Numbered from the stretch's first letter, positions 35,260-46,244 are shown. The stretch is 64,000 nucleotides of DNA from UBA2030 sp049969475 (GCA_049969475.1 JBMFOU010000018.1:6225-70224), one strand, 5' to 3'. Program-made: numbers and translations. Notes: a model not told the origin generated them from the sequence alone.

Positions 35260-36369
35260 ATGCGATACCAGCACGATGATCGAGTAGTAATAACTCTTGA
35301 TGCCGGAGGTACTAACTTTGTGTTTAGCGCAGTTCAGGCAGAGCAGGAAATTATACATCCTTTTTCCATTCCAGCTCGGGCCGATACCCTTGATGAGGTA
35401 TTGTGGAATATTCGACGGGGTTTCGAGCAGGTGCGCAGCCAGTTGTCGAAAGATCCGGTAGCTATCAGCTTCAGTTTTCCCGGACCGGCCGATTATGAAA
35501 AAGGAATCATTGGCGATTTGGTAAACCTTCCGGTTTTTAGAGGAGGTGTGGCACTGGGAGAATATCTGAAAGATATTTTTGGCCTTCCTGTTTTTATTAA
35601 TAATGACGGTGATCTGTTTGCTTTTGGGGAAGCAATTTCTGGTTTTTTACCAGAAGTTAATAGTTGGCTCGAAGAAGCTGGAAGCCCCAAGCGCTATCAC
35701 AATTTGCTAGGAGTTACCTTTGGAACCGGTTTCGGGGCGGGTATAGTGCTTCGGGGCCATTTGTTGTTGGGTGATAATTCGGCTGGCGGAGAAATCAATC
35801 GTATCAGCAATAAGCTCTACCGCCACATGAGTGTGGAAGAGAGTGTCAGTATCAGGGGAGTGCGCAGGGTATATGCCAATTATGCCAATATTCCACTGGA
35901 AACTGCCCCCGAACCCCGCGAAATATATGAGATAGCCCGGGGAGAAAAATCTGGCGACAGCATGGCAGCTCTAAAAGCCTTTGATGAACTGGCTGTGGTT
36001 GCAGGCAACGCCATAGCTGATGCCCTTACTCTAGTTGATGGGTTGGTGGTTATTGGAGGTGGATTATCGGGTGCATGGCCCATCTTCCTCGATCGCCTGG
36101 TGGAAGAAATGAATCAGGCTTTTGTAACTTTCGATGGGAAAAACACCGATCGACTTGAAATCAAGGTTTACAATCTTGAGGATCCCGTGGAAAAGAAAAA
36201 ATTTATCCGGGGCAACTATCGCGAAATAAAAGTCCCATATAGTGAACGGACACTGATTTATGATGCCGAGCAACGGTCAGGAGTGGGTGTCACCCGTTTG
36301 GGTACCTCACGAGCCGTGGCCCTTGGTGCATACAATTTTGCTCTCCACCAGCTCGATCAGACCCGCTAA
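35260..36369 (+). CDS. ROK family protein lacking the zinc motif
   Basis: The 369-residue product has the sugar-kinase phosphate-1 motif ITLDAGGTNFVFSA (residues 11-24), the catalytic NNDGDLFAFGEA near residue 110, a GVTFGTGFGAGIVL motif near residue 155 and a C-terminal LVVIGGGLSGAWPIFLDRL. ROK enzymes phosphorylate glucose, N-acetylmannosamine, fructose or allose. The usual zinc-binding CxCGxxGCxE stretch, expected after GGEINRIS, is absent; that place reads NKLYRHMSVEESVSIRGV. Substrate is therefore open. The start at 35260 is preferred to an out-of-frame ATG at 35243. Divergent from the S46 gene. Confidence 0.82.
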   Translation: MRYQHDDRVVITLDAGGTNFVFSAVQAEQEIIHPFSIPARADTLDEVLWNIRRGFEQVRSQLSKDPVAISFSFPGPADYEKGIIGDLVNLPVFRGGVALGEYLKDIFGLPVFINNDGDLFAFGEAISGFLPEVNSWLEEAGSPKRYHNLLGVTFGTGFGAGIVLRGHLLLGDNSAGGEINRISNKLYRHMSVEESVSIRGVRRVYANYANIPLETAPEPREIYEIARGEKSGDSMAALKAFDELAVVAGNAIADALTLVDGLVVIGGGLSGAWPIFLDRLVEEMNQAFVTFDGKNTDRLEIKVYNLEDPVEKKKFIRGNYREIKVPYSERTLIYDAEQRSGVGVTRLGTSRAVALGAYNFALHQLDQTR

Positions 36370-36384
36370 TGGCTGATCTCACCA

Positions 36385-36416
36385 TTTAAATTTTTTCTGC
36401 CTAAGATGTAACTTTG
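36385..36416 (+). promoter_or_regulatory. Promoter of mrdA-rodA
   Basis: TTTA (36385-36388), a 20-base spacer, then TAACTTTG (36409-36416), an exact -7 match. The mrdA ATG starts four bases later, so the mRNA would be leaderless or nearly so. Confidence 0.6.
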
Positions 36417-36420
36417 CTGC

Positions 36421-38238
36421 ATGCCGGTATCCCCCTTTCCCACCAAAAGTAAGTATGCTCAGCGACGTTACGTGCTTTCGGGCATTGTCATAATTACCGC
36501 TACCTTTTATCTGCTTAGAATTTTTTATATGCAGGTAATCAGCGATAAATATAAGATGTTGTCCGACAGTAATGTACGTCGTATTGTTACCATTTTTCCC
36601 GCTCGTGGCCTCATTCTCGACCGGAAAGGCCGCAAACTGGTAGCCAACGAAGAAGCCTACGACCTGATGGTAATTCCTCATCAGGTGAAAAACCTGGATA
36701 CCGCTGAATTGTGTCGCCTTCTGGAAATCGACCGAAAGACCTTCGAGGCCCGAATGAAAAAAGCCAGAGATTTTAGCCGCTACAAAGCCTCTCCTTTCAT
36801 CGAACAAATTGATAAACAAACCTATGGGTTTTTGCAGGAAAAGATGTACAAATTTCCTGGATTCTATGTTCAAAATCGTACCCTGCGCAAATATCCCTAT
36901 CCCGTGGCAGCCCATACCCTGGGTTATGTTGGCGAGGTGAGTCCTGCTGAAATCGCTGCAGATCCCTACTACAAAATGGGCGACTATATTGGCAAGAGTG
37001 GGCTGGAAAAATTTTATGAAACACAGCTTAGAGGAATCAAGGGAGAAAAAATTGTTTTGGTAGATGTTTTTAACCGGGAAAAAGGAAGTTTTGAAAACGG
37101 GAAATACGATAAGCCCCAGCAGCCCGGTATGGACCTTGAAACCAGCATAGACCTGGATTTGCAGTTGCTGGGAGAAAAACTCATGCAAAACAAAAGGGGT
37201 AGCATAGTGGCTATTGAACCTGCTACAGGGGAAATTCTGGCTATAGTTTCTTCTCCTTCTTACGATCCTAATTTGTTGGTGGGAAGGGTTAGAGGGGCGA
37301 ATTTCAACCGCTTGAGTCAGGATCCGCTTAAGCCCTTGTTTAACAGGGCTATACAAGCCACTTATTCTCCAGGAAGTACTTTCAAGCTCATTAATGCCCT
37401 GGTTGGCTTACAAACCGGGGCCATCACCCGCGAAACCCGATTTGGATGCCAGGGCAAAGCAAGTGTTCCTATTGCCTGCAGCCACAACCATCCCTCTCCC
37501 CTGGAACTCATTGGAGCCATCGAGCAATCGTGTAATCCCTATTTCTGGGGAGTGTTTCGTACTACCCTCGAAAAAACGAGCCATGGCGATATCCACACGG
37601 GATATAATGTGTGGAGAAATCATGTAATGAGCCTTGGATTTGGACAGGCTTTTGAATCGGATATTCCCAACCAGGCCAAAGGAAATATCCCCTCCGACCG
37701 CTACTACGACCGTTTTTTTGGCCCCAAGGGTTGGAAACCGCTTACTATACGTTCTCTTTCCATTGGACAAGGTGAAATTTTAGTTACTCCCCTGCAATTG
37801 GCCAATCAAGCTGCTGTGATAGCCAACCGAGGATTTTATTATCCACCGCATGTAGTTCGCAAAATAAATGGTGTACCCACACGTTGGCCACGCAAGCAAT
37901 CTACTATTGACTCAAGGCATTTCGATACGGTAATCGAAGGTATGTATGAGGTTTTTCAGGGAGCTTCAGGAACAGCCCGCTGGTATAAGTTGGAAGGCAT
38001 TGAAGCTTGCGGTAAAACAGGTACAGTGCAAAATCCTCATGGCAAGGACCATAGCCTTTTTATAGCCTTTGCCCCTGCCCAAAAACCCACCATCGCCATT
38101 GCTGTGGTAGTTGAAAATGCCGGATTTGGAGCCACCTGGGCTGTGCCCATTGCCTCACTGATGATGGAACAGTATCTTACTGGAGAAGTCAAGCGCCAGG
38201 ACTTGCTTGAAAGAATGTCAAATGCCAATTTGCTATGA
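36421..38238 (+). CDS. mrdA: Penicillin-binding protein 2 (MrdA)
   Basis: Peptidoglycan transpeptidase of the elongasome. The 605-residue product has one N-terminal membrane anchor (about residues 17-39), a dimerisation domain (RGLILDRKGRKLVANEEAYDL near residue 62) and a transpeptidase domain with the active serine in YSPGSTFK (S319, K322), the SCN motif in EQSCNPYF, and GKTGTVQNPHG. It overlaps rodA by four bases (ATGA), so the pair is translationally coupled. mreBCD, often upstream in other bacteria, are not in the window. Confidence 0.95.
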   Translation: MPVSPFPTKSKYAQRRYVLSGIVIITATFYLLRIFYMQVISDKYKMLSDSNVRRIVTIFPARGLILDRKGRKLVANEEAYDLMVIPHQVKNLDTAELCRLLEIDRKTFEARMKKARDFSRYKASPFIEQIDKQTYGFLQEKMYKFPGFYVQNRTLRKYPYPVAAHTLGYVGEVSPAEIAADPYYKMGDYIGKSGLEKFYETQLRGIKGEKIVLVDVFNREKGSFENGKYDKPQQPGMDLETSIDLDLQLLGEKLMQNKRGSIVAIEPATGEILAIVSSPSYDPNLLVGRVRGANFNRLSQDPLKPLFNRAIQATYSPGSTFKLINALVGLQTGAITRETRFGCQGKASVPIACSHNHPSPLELIGAIEQSCNPYFWGVFRTTLEKTSHGDIHTGYNVWRNHVMSLGFGQAFESDIPNQAKGNIPSDRYYDRFFGPKGWKPLTIRSLSIGQGEILVTPLQLANQAAVIANRGFYYPPHVVRKINGVPTRWPRKQSTIDSRHFDTVIEGMYEVFQGASGTARWYKLEGIEACGKTGTVQNPHGKDHSLFIAFAPAQKPTIAIAVVVENAGFGATWAVPIASLMMEQYLTGEVKRQDLLERMSNANLL

Positions 38239-39509
38239 ACCGCCGCGATCGCTTTTCTGCTTCTTTCGCCCAGGCCGACCGACTGCTGTTGTGGATATAT
38301 TTTATCCTGACGCTGGCGGGCTGGCTAAATATTTATGCAGCAGTGTACGATGAAACCCATCACAGCATCTTCGACCTGCAGGCTAATTACGGTCGGCAGA
38401 TGATTTGGATACTTACCTCCTACCTGCTGATGGCCATGGTCATGTTAACTGATCCCAAGTTTTTCAGCACATTCGCCTACTTGATCTATGCAGTTATATT
38501 GGTATTGTTGGTGGCTGTAATTTTTGTGGGTAAAGAAGTGTCAGGTTCAAAGTCGTGGATTCAGTATGGTGGGTTTCAGATACAGCCAGCAGAGTTTGCT
38601 AAGCTTTCCACCAGTCTTGCTCTGGCTGCCTGGCTGGGAACTATCAAACGGAAATTTGAAGATTTATCCACCCAGGTAGTGGCTTATTTAATGATATGGG
38701 TGCCGGCTGTGCTCATTCTGGCTCAGAAAGAAACCGGTTCGGCTCTGGTGTTTGCTTCTTTTGTGCTGGTTTTTTACCGCGAAGGAATGTCGGGCCTCAT
38801 ACTAATACTCGGTTTGGTGGCTGCTATCCTGTTTGTTTTGGCTTTGCTGGTAAACAAGTATGTTCTTGTGGGAAGTATCGCACTGCTGCTCCTTTTGGGA
38901 TGGTATTATATCCGAAGGCAACGAAAAAAAATAGCTATCTGGCTTATTATTGCCTCATTTCTGGCCTCTACCGCTTATGTTTTTAGTGTGGACTATGTTT
39001 TTGAAAAAGTCTTACAACCTCACCAGAAAACCCGTATCAATGTGCTATTGGGTAAGGAGGTCGATCTCAAAGGGGCCGGATACAATGTACACCAGAGCAT
39101 GATAGCTATTGGTAGTGGAGGATTCTGGGGTAAGGGATACATGAAGGGCACGCAGACAAAGTATAATTACGTTCCTGAACAGAGCACGGATTTTATTTTC
39201 TGTACTATTGGCGAAGAATGGGGATTTGTAGGAAGCCTGGCCATCATTGGCTTGTACGTAGTCTTGATCTACCGGTTGATGCAGCTTGCTGAGCGACAAC
39301 GATCCCCTTTCAGCCGCGTTTATGGATATTGCGTGGCTGCTATCTTTTTCTTTCACATGGTTATCAACATCGGAATGACCATTGGACTATTACCTGTGAT
39401 AGGTATTCCCCTGCCTTTCTTGAGTTATGGCGGAAGCTCCATGTGGGCATTTACCTTGCTGCTTTTCATTTTTATTAAGCTCGATTCGCACCGCCACGAA
39501 CTTGTTTAG
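38235..39509 (+). CDS. rodA: Rod shape-determining glycan polymerase RodA
   Basis: SEDS-family peptidoglycan glycosyltransferase, partner of PBP2. The 424-residue product has about ten transmembrane helices and the SEDS signatures SKSWIQYGGFQIQPAEFAKLS near residue 99, FCTIGEEWGFVGS near residue 318 and GIPLPFLSYGGSSM near residue 391. A soluble insert between helices (RRQRKKIAIWLI) is slightly long. Coupled to mrdA by a 4-base overlap. The next gene (carotenoid hydroxylase) is 52 bases away without a terminator. Confidence 0.95.
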   Translation: MNRRDRFSASFAQADRLLLWIYFILTLAGWLNIYAAVYDETHHSIFDLQANYGRQMIWILTSYLLMAMVMLTDPKFFSTFAYLIYAVILVLLVAVIFVGKEVSGSKSWIQYGGFQIQPAEFAKLSTSLALAAWLGTIKRKFEDLSTQVVAYLMIWVPAVLILAQKETGSALVFASFVLVFYREGMSGLILILGLVAAILFVLALLVNKYVLVGSIALLLLLGWYYIRRQRKKIAIWLIIASFLASTAYVFSVDYVFEKVLQPHQKTRINVLLGKEVDLKGAGYNVHQSMIAIGSGGFWGKGYMKGTQTKYNYVPEQSTDFIFCTIGEEWGFVGSLAIIGLYVVLIYRLMQLAERQRSPFSRVYGYCVAAIFFFHMVINIGMTIGLLPVIGIPLPFLSYGGSSMWAFTLLLFIFIKLDSHRHELV

Positions 39510-39561
39510 CCTGGTTTGAACACCCGGTAATATTCATTTGTTATACACCCCAAAAAGGGTT

Positions 39562-40017
39562 ATGCTTTGGTATCAATGGGCTTTTTGGGTGTTGTCATCC
39601 TTTCTATTCATGGAGTTTATGGCCTGGTTTACCCACAAATACATCATGCATGGTTTTTTGTGGGTTCTTCACCGCGATCACCACATTCGTGATGGCCGTC
39701 GCTTCGAATGGAACGACCTTTTTGCCTTGATGTTTGCCCTTCCCAGCATTTATCTTATTTACTTGGGTGCAGCGCAGGGCTCTGACCTAAGGCTTGCCAT
39801 TGGTATTGGCATAGCCCTGTACGGACTTGCTTATTTTCTCTTTCACGATGTTTATGTACATCGTAGGGTAAAGTTTGGAAAATTACCAGAAAATAGATAC
39901 CTTCGAGCCACACTCAAAGCACATCTCGATCATCACAAACCCCATTCTCAGCGTAATTTCGGTTTCCTTCTGGCCCCACTAAAGTATTATCAGGCAGAAT
40001 GGTCAAACAAGCAATAA
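39562..40017 (+). CDS. crtZ: Beta-carotene hydroxylase (CrtZ-type)
   Basis: Fatty-acid-hydroxylase-superfamily membrane di-iron enzyme adding 3-hydroxyl groups to beta-ionone rings (beta-carotene to zeaxanthin). The 151-residue product has the histidine boxes HKYIMH (25-30), HRDHH (37-41), HDVYVH and HLDHH, the eight-plus histidines expected for iron binding, and four hydrophobic stretches. The frame opens at a TTG at 39538, but the ATG at 39562 gives the natural N-terminus. It ends one base before the lycopene cyclase gene, supporting a joint carotenoid role. crtB and crtI are not in the window. Confidence 0.92.
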   Translation: MLWYQWAFWVLSSFLFMEFMAWFTHKYIMHGFLWVLHRDHHIRDGRRFEWNDLFALMFALPSIYLIYLGAAQGSDLRLAIGIGIALYGLAYFLFHDVYVHRRVKFGKLPENRYLRATLKAHLDHHKPHSQRNFGFLLAPLKYYQAEWSNKQ

Positions 40018-40018
40018 T

Positions 40019-40729
40019 ATGTTTACTTATTTACTAATCAATCTCTTTGTTATTCTTGTCCCTCTGTTGTTTAGTTTCGATACCCGTGTGGCTTTTTATA
40101 CCCGATGGAAATACTCGCTTCCAGCTATCGTTTTGGGAAGTGGGCCTTTCCTGGTTTGGGATATCTGGTTTGCTCACAAGGGCTTTTGGGGTTTTACATC
40201 AGACTATATTTTGGGTTCCTATTTTTGGGGTTTGCCCCTTGAAGAGTGGTTTTTCTTTATAGCCATTCCCTATGCTGGAATTTTTACCTATAATGTCATC
40301 AATTCATACTTCCCGCTAAATGTTTCTTATTCTGAATTGTGTAAACCTATTTGTTTGGGGCTTGCATTGGTTACTTTTTTCTTTCTAGCGATAGGCAAGG
40401 GTGGAATTTATACTGTATTTAGTTTGGCTTTTGTACTGGTGATTATTGCTCTTGTTTTTATTATACCCGTTCTACGTCCTTTCACCCTAAAGTTTCTGCG
40501 TTTTTATGCAATTTTGCTTGTACCTTTTTTATTGGTCAATGGTATTCTTACAGGTATGTTTCTTGAAAAACCTGTGGTTTGGTATCATCCGGAGGCTATC
40601 CTTGGTATACGCATCATTACGATTCCATTAGAAGATGTGTTTTTCGGTTTAGCACTTATGTATCTGATTTTGTTGTTTTATGAATTATTCCAAGCCAATC
40701 TTAAGCGCAGCAACTACGCCTGGATTTAA
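40019..40729 (+). CDS. Lycopene beta-cyclase, fused CrtYc-CrtYd (CarR-like) type
   Basis: Membrane protein of 236 residues with about seven transmembrane helices and two tandem lycopene-cyclase domains. Each has the acid motif next to aromatic residues: LPLEEWFFFIAIPY near residue 76 and IPLEDVFFGLALMY near residue 203. This is the heterodimer-type cyclase (CrtYc and CrtYd of actinobacteria, CarR of fungi) fused in one chain, as in several Bacteroidota and archaea. It cyclises lycopene ends to beta-carotene, the substrate of the upstream hydroxylase. Confidence 0.9.
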   Translation: MFTYLLINLFVILVPLLFSFDTRVAFYTRWKYSLPAIVLGSGPFLVWDIWFAHKGFWGFTSDYILGSYFWGLPLEEWFFFIAIPYAGIFTYNVINSYFPLNVSYSELCKPICLGLALVTFFFLAIGKGGIYTVFSLAFVLVIIALVFIIPVLRPFTLKFLRFYAILLVPFLLVNGILTGMFLEKPVVWYHPEAILGIRIITIPLEDVFFGLALMYLILLFYELFQANLKRSNYAWI

Positions 40730-40761
40730 TCGACAAAAGCCCTGTATTACAGTTAATTTGT

Positions 40762-40793
40762 TTTGAAACAAACGGGTATATCGTAAATTTTTG
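40762..40793 (+). promoter_or_regulatory. Promoter of the permease-TSUP operon
   Basis: TTTG (40762-40765), a 20-base spacer, then AATTTTTG (40786-40793), one mismatch from TAnnTTTG. The TTG at 40791, which could be read as a start codon, lies inside the -7 box, so the ATG at 40821 is the true start of the permease. Confidence 0.6.
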
Positions 40794-40820
40794 TTACTTG
40801 CCCTTGAAAAAAGGCAAGGG

Positions 40821-42547
<1,727 letters not shown>

Positions 42548-42551
<4 letters not shown>

Positions 42552-43336
42552 GTGTTTTTGAGACTATTCTATTATTCGGCGGTGGAGTTTTTGCTGGTTT
42601 TGTGAATACCCTGGCCGGAGGCGGCAGTTTTGTGACCCTTTCGCTTATGATGCTCATGGGGCTCGATGCCAATGTGGCCAATGGCACCAACCGTGTGGCT
42701 ATCATTTTTCAGAGTCTCGTATCCAGTGAGACCTTTCGGGCTCATCAAATGCTGGATCTTAAAAAAGGCAAGATTCCATTAATTGCCACCACTCTCGGTT
42801 CGCTCATGGGTGCTTGGGTGGCAGTAGATCTCGATAAAGGAGTGCTCGAAAAGGTATTGGCCCTGGTGATGCTGGCCATGCTTCTCTTTATTTTTTATAA
42901 ACCTTCACTCTGGCTTAAAGGTAACCCCGTCAGGTACAACAAGCCTTCGGGTATTCCTGAGGTGGCCCTTTTTCTTGCTATCGGATTTTACGGCGGGCTC
43001 ATTCAGGCAGGCATTGGTTATCTATTGCTGGCCGGCATGGTACTGCAGATGGGATTCGATCTGGTGAAAGCCAATGCCTTGAAGGTTTTAATCACCCTGG
43101 TCTACTCACCCGTTGCCTTCTTGGTTTTCATCTGGCACGGGCAGGTAAGCTGGATGCACGCCTTGCCATTGGCCGCGGGGGCCGTGGCGGGGGCTTTTTT
43201 TGCCTCACGCATGGCAATCAGGCGCGGAGGTGGCTTTATTCGTTGGGTGCTGGCTTTTATGATTATCATTACCAGCCTGAAGTCTTTCGGACTAGTAGAT
43301 TTTTCGTCCCTTCTTTCCCAAGTGTGGGGAAAATAA
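42548..43336 (+). CDS. TSUP (TauE/SafE) family membrane transporter
   Basis: The 262-residue product has seven or eight hydrophobic segments and the two TSUP repeats: GGGVFAGFVNTLAGGGSFVTL near residue 10 and FYGGLIQAGIGYLLLAGM near residue 141. The family exports or imports sulfite, sulfoacetate and other organic anions; the substrate here is unknown. It starts within the permease stop (ATGA overlap), implying coupled translation. It ends five bases before the converging hlyD gene. Confidence 0.9.
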
Positions 43337-43341
43337 GCGAC

Positions 43342-44685
43342 TTACTTTACTTCATACAACTTGTCCTTAGGTACTTTCTCTACCCGATCACCATTCTTTA
43401 GTTGCCGGGAAATGGCTGAGTATGGCGCCGAAATAACCTCTTCTCCTTCCTTCAAGCCGCTAATGATCTCAATGTAATTGTTGTCCTGAATACCTGATTT
43501 TACTTCACGCAAGCGAGCTATTCCACCCTCATAAACAAATACGTATTCTTTGAAGTTTTCGGAAGTTCGTGGGGTGGTTTCCGCATCTTCGGACCCCTCG
43601 GTTATAACTGAACGTTTGACTTTGCCTGTGGTATCCTGACGGGTGGTAACAGCCTGAATGGGCACCGATAATACCTTATTCCGTCGACGGGTTTGAATGT
43701 CGACTGTAGCCGACATTCCTGGCCTGAAGGGAATGTAGTTGGGCTGGTCGGGAGGGATAAGATCGAGATACGATTCGCGGAGAATCTGAATTTTAACCTG
43801 AAAATTAGTAACCTGGTCAATGCTGACGCCGGAGGTGGAGGCTGAAGTAGCTATTTCGGTTACTATACCCTTGAATTTACGGTTAAGATACGCATCCACT
43901 TCGATGAGGCTGGTGTCTCCCAACTTCACCTTAATGATATCATTTTCATTCACATCAACAACGGCCTGCATATTATCGAGGTTGGCTATACGCATGAGCT
44001 CTGTGCCGGCTGAAAATTGCGAGGCTCCCATTACTCGTTCGCCTTTTTCCACACTCAGTTTTGATACACGTCCGTCGGCTGGTGCATATACGGCTGTTTT
44101 GTTCAGGTCTTCACGGCTTTTGCGAAGAGCTGCCTCGGCACTGTTTACTGCAAATTCTGAAGCCTTAATGCTTTGCTTAACAGCTTCCAGGTCGGCTTTG
44201 GCCACTTCAAAGTTGGTTTTGGCTGTTTCGAAGTCGGCATCGGAAATTACTTTTTTCTCCCACAAGGCTTTGTTTCGGTTATATACGGCTTCTACGTTTT
44301 TAAAACGGGCTTCGACCTGGGCCAACTGTGCCCGAGCATTGGCCAGATTAGCCTTTTGGGAATTGAGTTGAGCCTCAGCTTGCTCGTATGCCGATTTGTA
44401 GATCTCCGGGTCAATTCTTACCAGCAAGTCTCCGGCTTTTACCTGGTCCCCCTCTTTGACGAATATCTCAATTACTTCTCCAGAGATATACGGAGTTATT
44501 TTTATATCTTTCACTGGCTGTATTTTGCCCGTGGCTGAAATGGTTTCTACGATGTTGCGTACCTCTACTTTTTCGGTGGCCACTTTAATATCATGGCGAC
44601 TGTTTTTCTTTTTAATGGCAAAGCCTATCAAGACGAGCAGCAAAATACCGCCAACTATCCAATAGTATTTCCTGTTTTTCTTCAT
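43342..44685 (-). CDS. Efflux periplasmic adaptor (HlyD/MacA family)
   Basis: The 447-residue membrane-fusion protein has an N-terminal anchor (YYWIVGGILLLVLIGFAI), a split lipoyl domain (ATGKIQPVKDIKITPYISGEV near residue 50 and YAPADGRVSKLSVEKGERVMG near residue 197), an alpha-helical hairpin of about 100 residues between them, then beta-barrel and membrane-proximal domains ending EIISGLKEGEEVIS. The features fit MacA-type adaptors. It lies 14 bases after the tolC gene, but the MacB-type ABC pump that normally follows is absent: the next gene converges. Confidence 0.9.
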   Translation of the reverse strand: MKKNRKYYWIVGGILLLVLIGFAIKKKNSRHDIKVATEKVEVRNIVETISATGKIQPVKDIKITPYISGEVIEIFVKEGDQVKAGDLLVRIDPEIYKSAYEQAEAQLNSQKANLANARAQLAQVEARFKNVEAVYNRNKALWEKKVISDADFETAKTNFEVAKADLEAVKQSIKASEFAVNSAEAALRKSREDLNKTAVYAPADGRVSKLSVEKGERVMGASQFSAGTELMRIANLDNMQAVVDVNENDIIKVKLGDTSLIEVDAYLNRKFKGIVTEIATSASTSGVSIDQVTNFQVKIQILRESYLDLIPPDQPNYIPFRPGMSATVDIQTRRRNKVLSVPIQAVTTRQDTTGKVKRSVITEGSEDAETTPRTSENFKEYVFVYEGGIARLREVKSGIQDNNYIEIISGLKEGEEVISAPYSAISRQLKNGDRVEKVPKDKLYEVK

Positions 44686-44699
44686 GTTATTCTGAAATC

Positions 44700-46148
44700 T
44701 TATTTAATTATAATGGGTTTTCCTTGATAAAAGTCGAGAATGCGGGTTTTGAAAATAAAATCGTATTTGGCCTGGAGCAATTCACTGCGGGCGCGGTTTA
44801 GGTCTTCTTTATTTTGATTGTATTCTACCGCTGTGAGCATGCCAACGGCATATTTTTCACTGGCATAGAGGTAGCTTTCCTCCTGGGCTTCCATTTTGCG
44901 TCGGGCAGCATGATATTTTTTGAGGGCAGCCTGTGCATCGGCATGGGCCTGTGTAATGAGCTTCCGCAAATTGTTCTGAGCTAATTGTAAATCAAGATTG
45001 GCCGATTCCCGGGCAATGCGTGCCTGCTGAATAGCGTTTCTGATCCTGTACCCATTGAAAATAGGTATACTCAAATACAAGCCAAATGATTTGTTCTCAT
45101 TGGCTTTCAATTGGTCGCTAAATGGCTTGATGCGGTAAGTGTATTTAGTGGATATGCCTATCACGGTATCCATTGAATTTTGAGTAATACCAATGGGATA
45201 AGTGATGAGGGTTGGAGGGATGTTAGGGTCGATTTCACGGGCTGCGCCTGAGTATCCCGTTCCCCAACTGCCCCCCAGACTCAAAACCGGGCTCATGCCT
45301 CCCCGGGCAATCTGGTAATCTTTTTCACTTTGCCGGGTACGCATGTCGGCAGCCAAAATTTCAGGTTGATGGGCTGATGCATAGCTTATAACCTCTTCTG
45401 CCTGAGGAAGCGCAAAATCATTTGTTGGTATGGTTAGGTCGGGGGCCTCAATAGTAAATCCCCGGGGATCGTCGAGGTCGATGAGTTGGGCTAACTGAAG
45501 CAGGGCCAGGTCGAGGCTGTTGCGGGCTTCCACCGCTTGCAACTCGGCCGAGGCCACTTGTGCATCCATGTTCAGCAATTCTCCACGGGCCAACTGTCCT
45601 GCTTCCACCAACAGAGCTATGCGGTCGCGTTGCTGACGTACAAGTTCCAGTTGGTTTTCCGCATTTTTCAATACTTCCATGGCGTATAGGCCCTGAAGAT
45701 AGAATGTTACCACATTCAGCGAAATGTCGTTCATCATGCGTTCAACCTCTAACTCGCTGATTTGTAGTGCCAGCTGATTCCTACGTATGGTGTTAAGCTT
45801 TTGAAAACCATTAAATAATGTAAGTTGCGTAGAAACGTAGAAATTATTTGACCTCACCCTTTCGGTGGCGAATTGGTTGGTAAAAGGGTCGATGGTCTGG
45901 CCCCAGTTGTAAACATGCGAGGCATTGCCATTGAGCGTCGGAAGGGTGGAAAGTTTGGACTGGGTAAGCTGATCCTTCTGCAGCTCAACACTCAGCAACT
46001 GTTTTTTGACATTAATATTCCTGCTTCGAGCATAATTTATGCACTCTTCGAGTGTCCAGGCCTTTTTTTCTTGTGCTTGCAGCAAGGTGCCCAGAAATGA
46101 TGTAAAAACAATGATTGATAATGATTTAACCCAAAGTGATATTTTCAT
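44700..46148 (-). CDS. TolC family outer-membrane efflux channel
   Basis: The product (482 residues from the ATG at 46148) has a signal peptide (MKISLWVKSLSIIVFTSFLG, cleavage after LLQA) and the two structural repeats of TolC proteins with long coiled helices (WTLEECINYARSRNINVKKQ near residue 30; ESANLDLQLAQNNLRKLITQA in the second half). SIPIFNGYRIRNAI is the usual repeat-2 strand. A longer frame from 46181 adds 11 residues before the signal peptide and is less likely. Forms the outer-membrane exit duct for the adjoining HlyD adaptor. Confidence 0.9.
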   Translation of the reverse strand: MKISLWVKSLSIIVFTSFLGTLLQAQEKKAWTLEECINYARSRNINVKKQLLSVELQKDQLTQSKLSTLPTLNGNASHVYNWGQTIDPFTNQFATERVRSNNFYVSTQLTLFNGFQKLNTIRRNQLALQISELEVERMMNDISLNVVTFYLQGLYAMEVLKNAENQLELVRQQRDRIALLVEAGQLARGELLNMDAQVASAELQAVEARNSLDLALLQLAQLIDLDDPRGFTIEAPDLTIPTNDFALPQAEEVISYASAHQPEILAADMRTRQSEKDYQIARGGMSPVLSLGGSWGTGYSGAAREIDPNIPPTLITYPIGITQNSMDTVIGISTKYTYRIKPFSDQLKANENKSFGLYLSIPIFNGYRIRNAIQQARIARESANLDLQLAQNNLRKLITQAHADAQAALKKYHAARRKMEAQEESYLYASEKYAVGMLTAVEYNQNKEDLNRARSELLQAKYDFIFKTRILDFYQGKPIIIK

Positions 46149-46244
46149 TGTATTGCGAATTCTGAATGAAGCATGATTCATGCTGTACTATTGACGCCTG
46201 AGAAGGCCAAAGGTTTCACCTAGGCCATATTTTTTTCTCTAAAA

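Noticed and set aside
36379..37356. A 325-codon open frame on the minus strand opposite mrdA
   Set aside because: It lies antisense to an unmistakable PBP2 gene, has no family similarity, and its residue pattern is that of a reverse-complement shadow.
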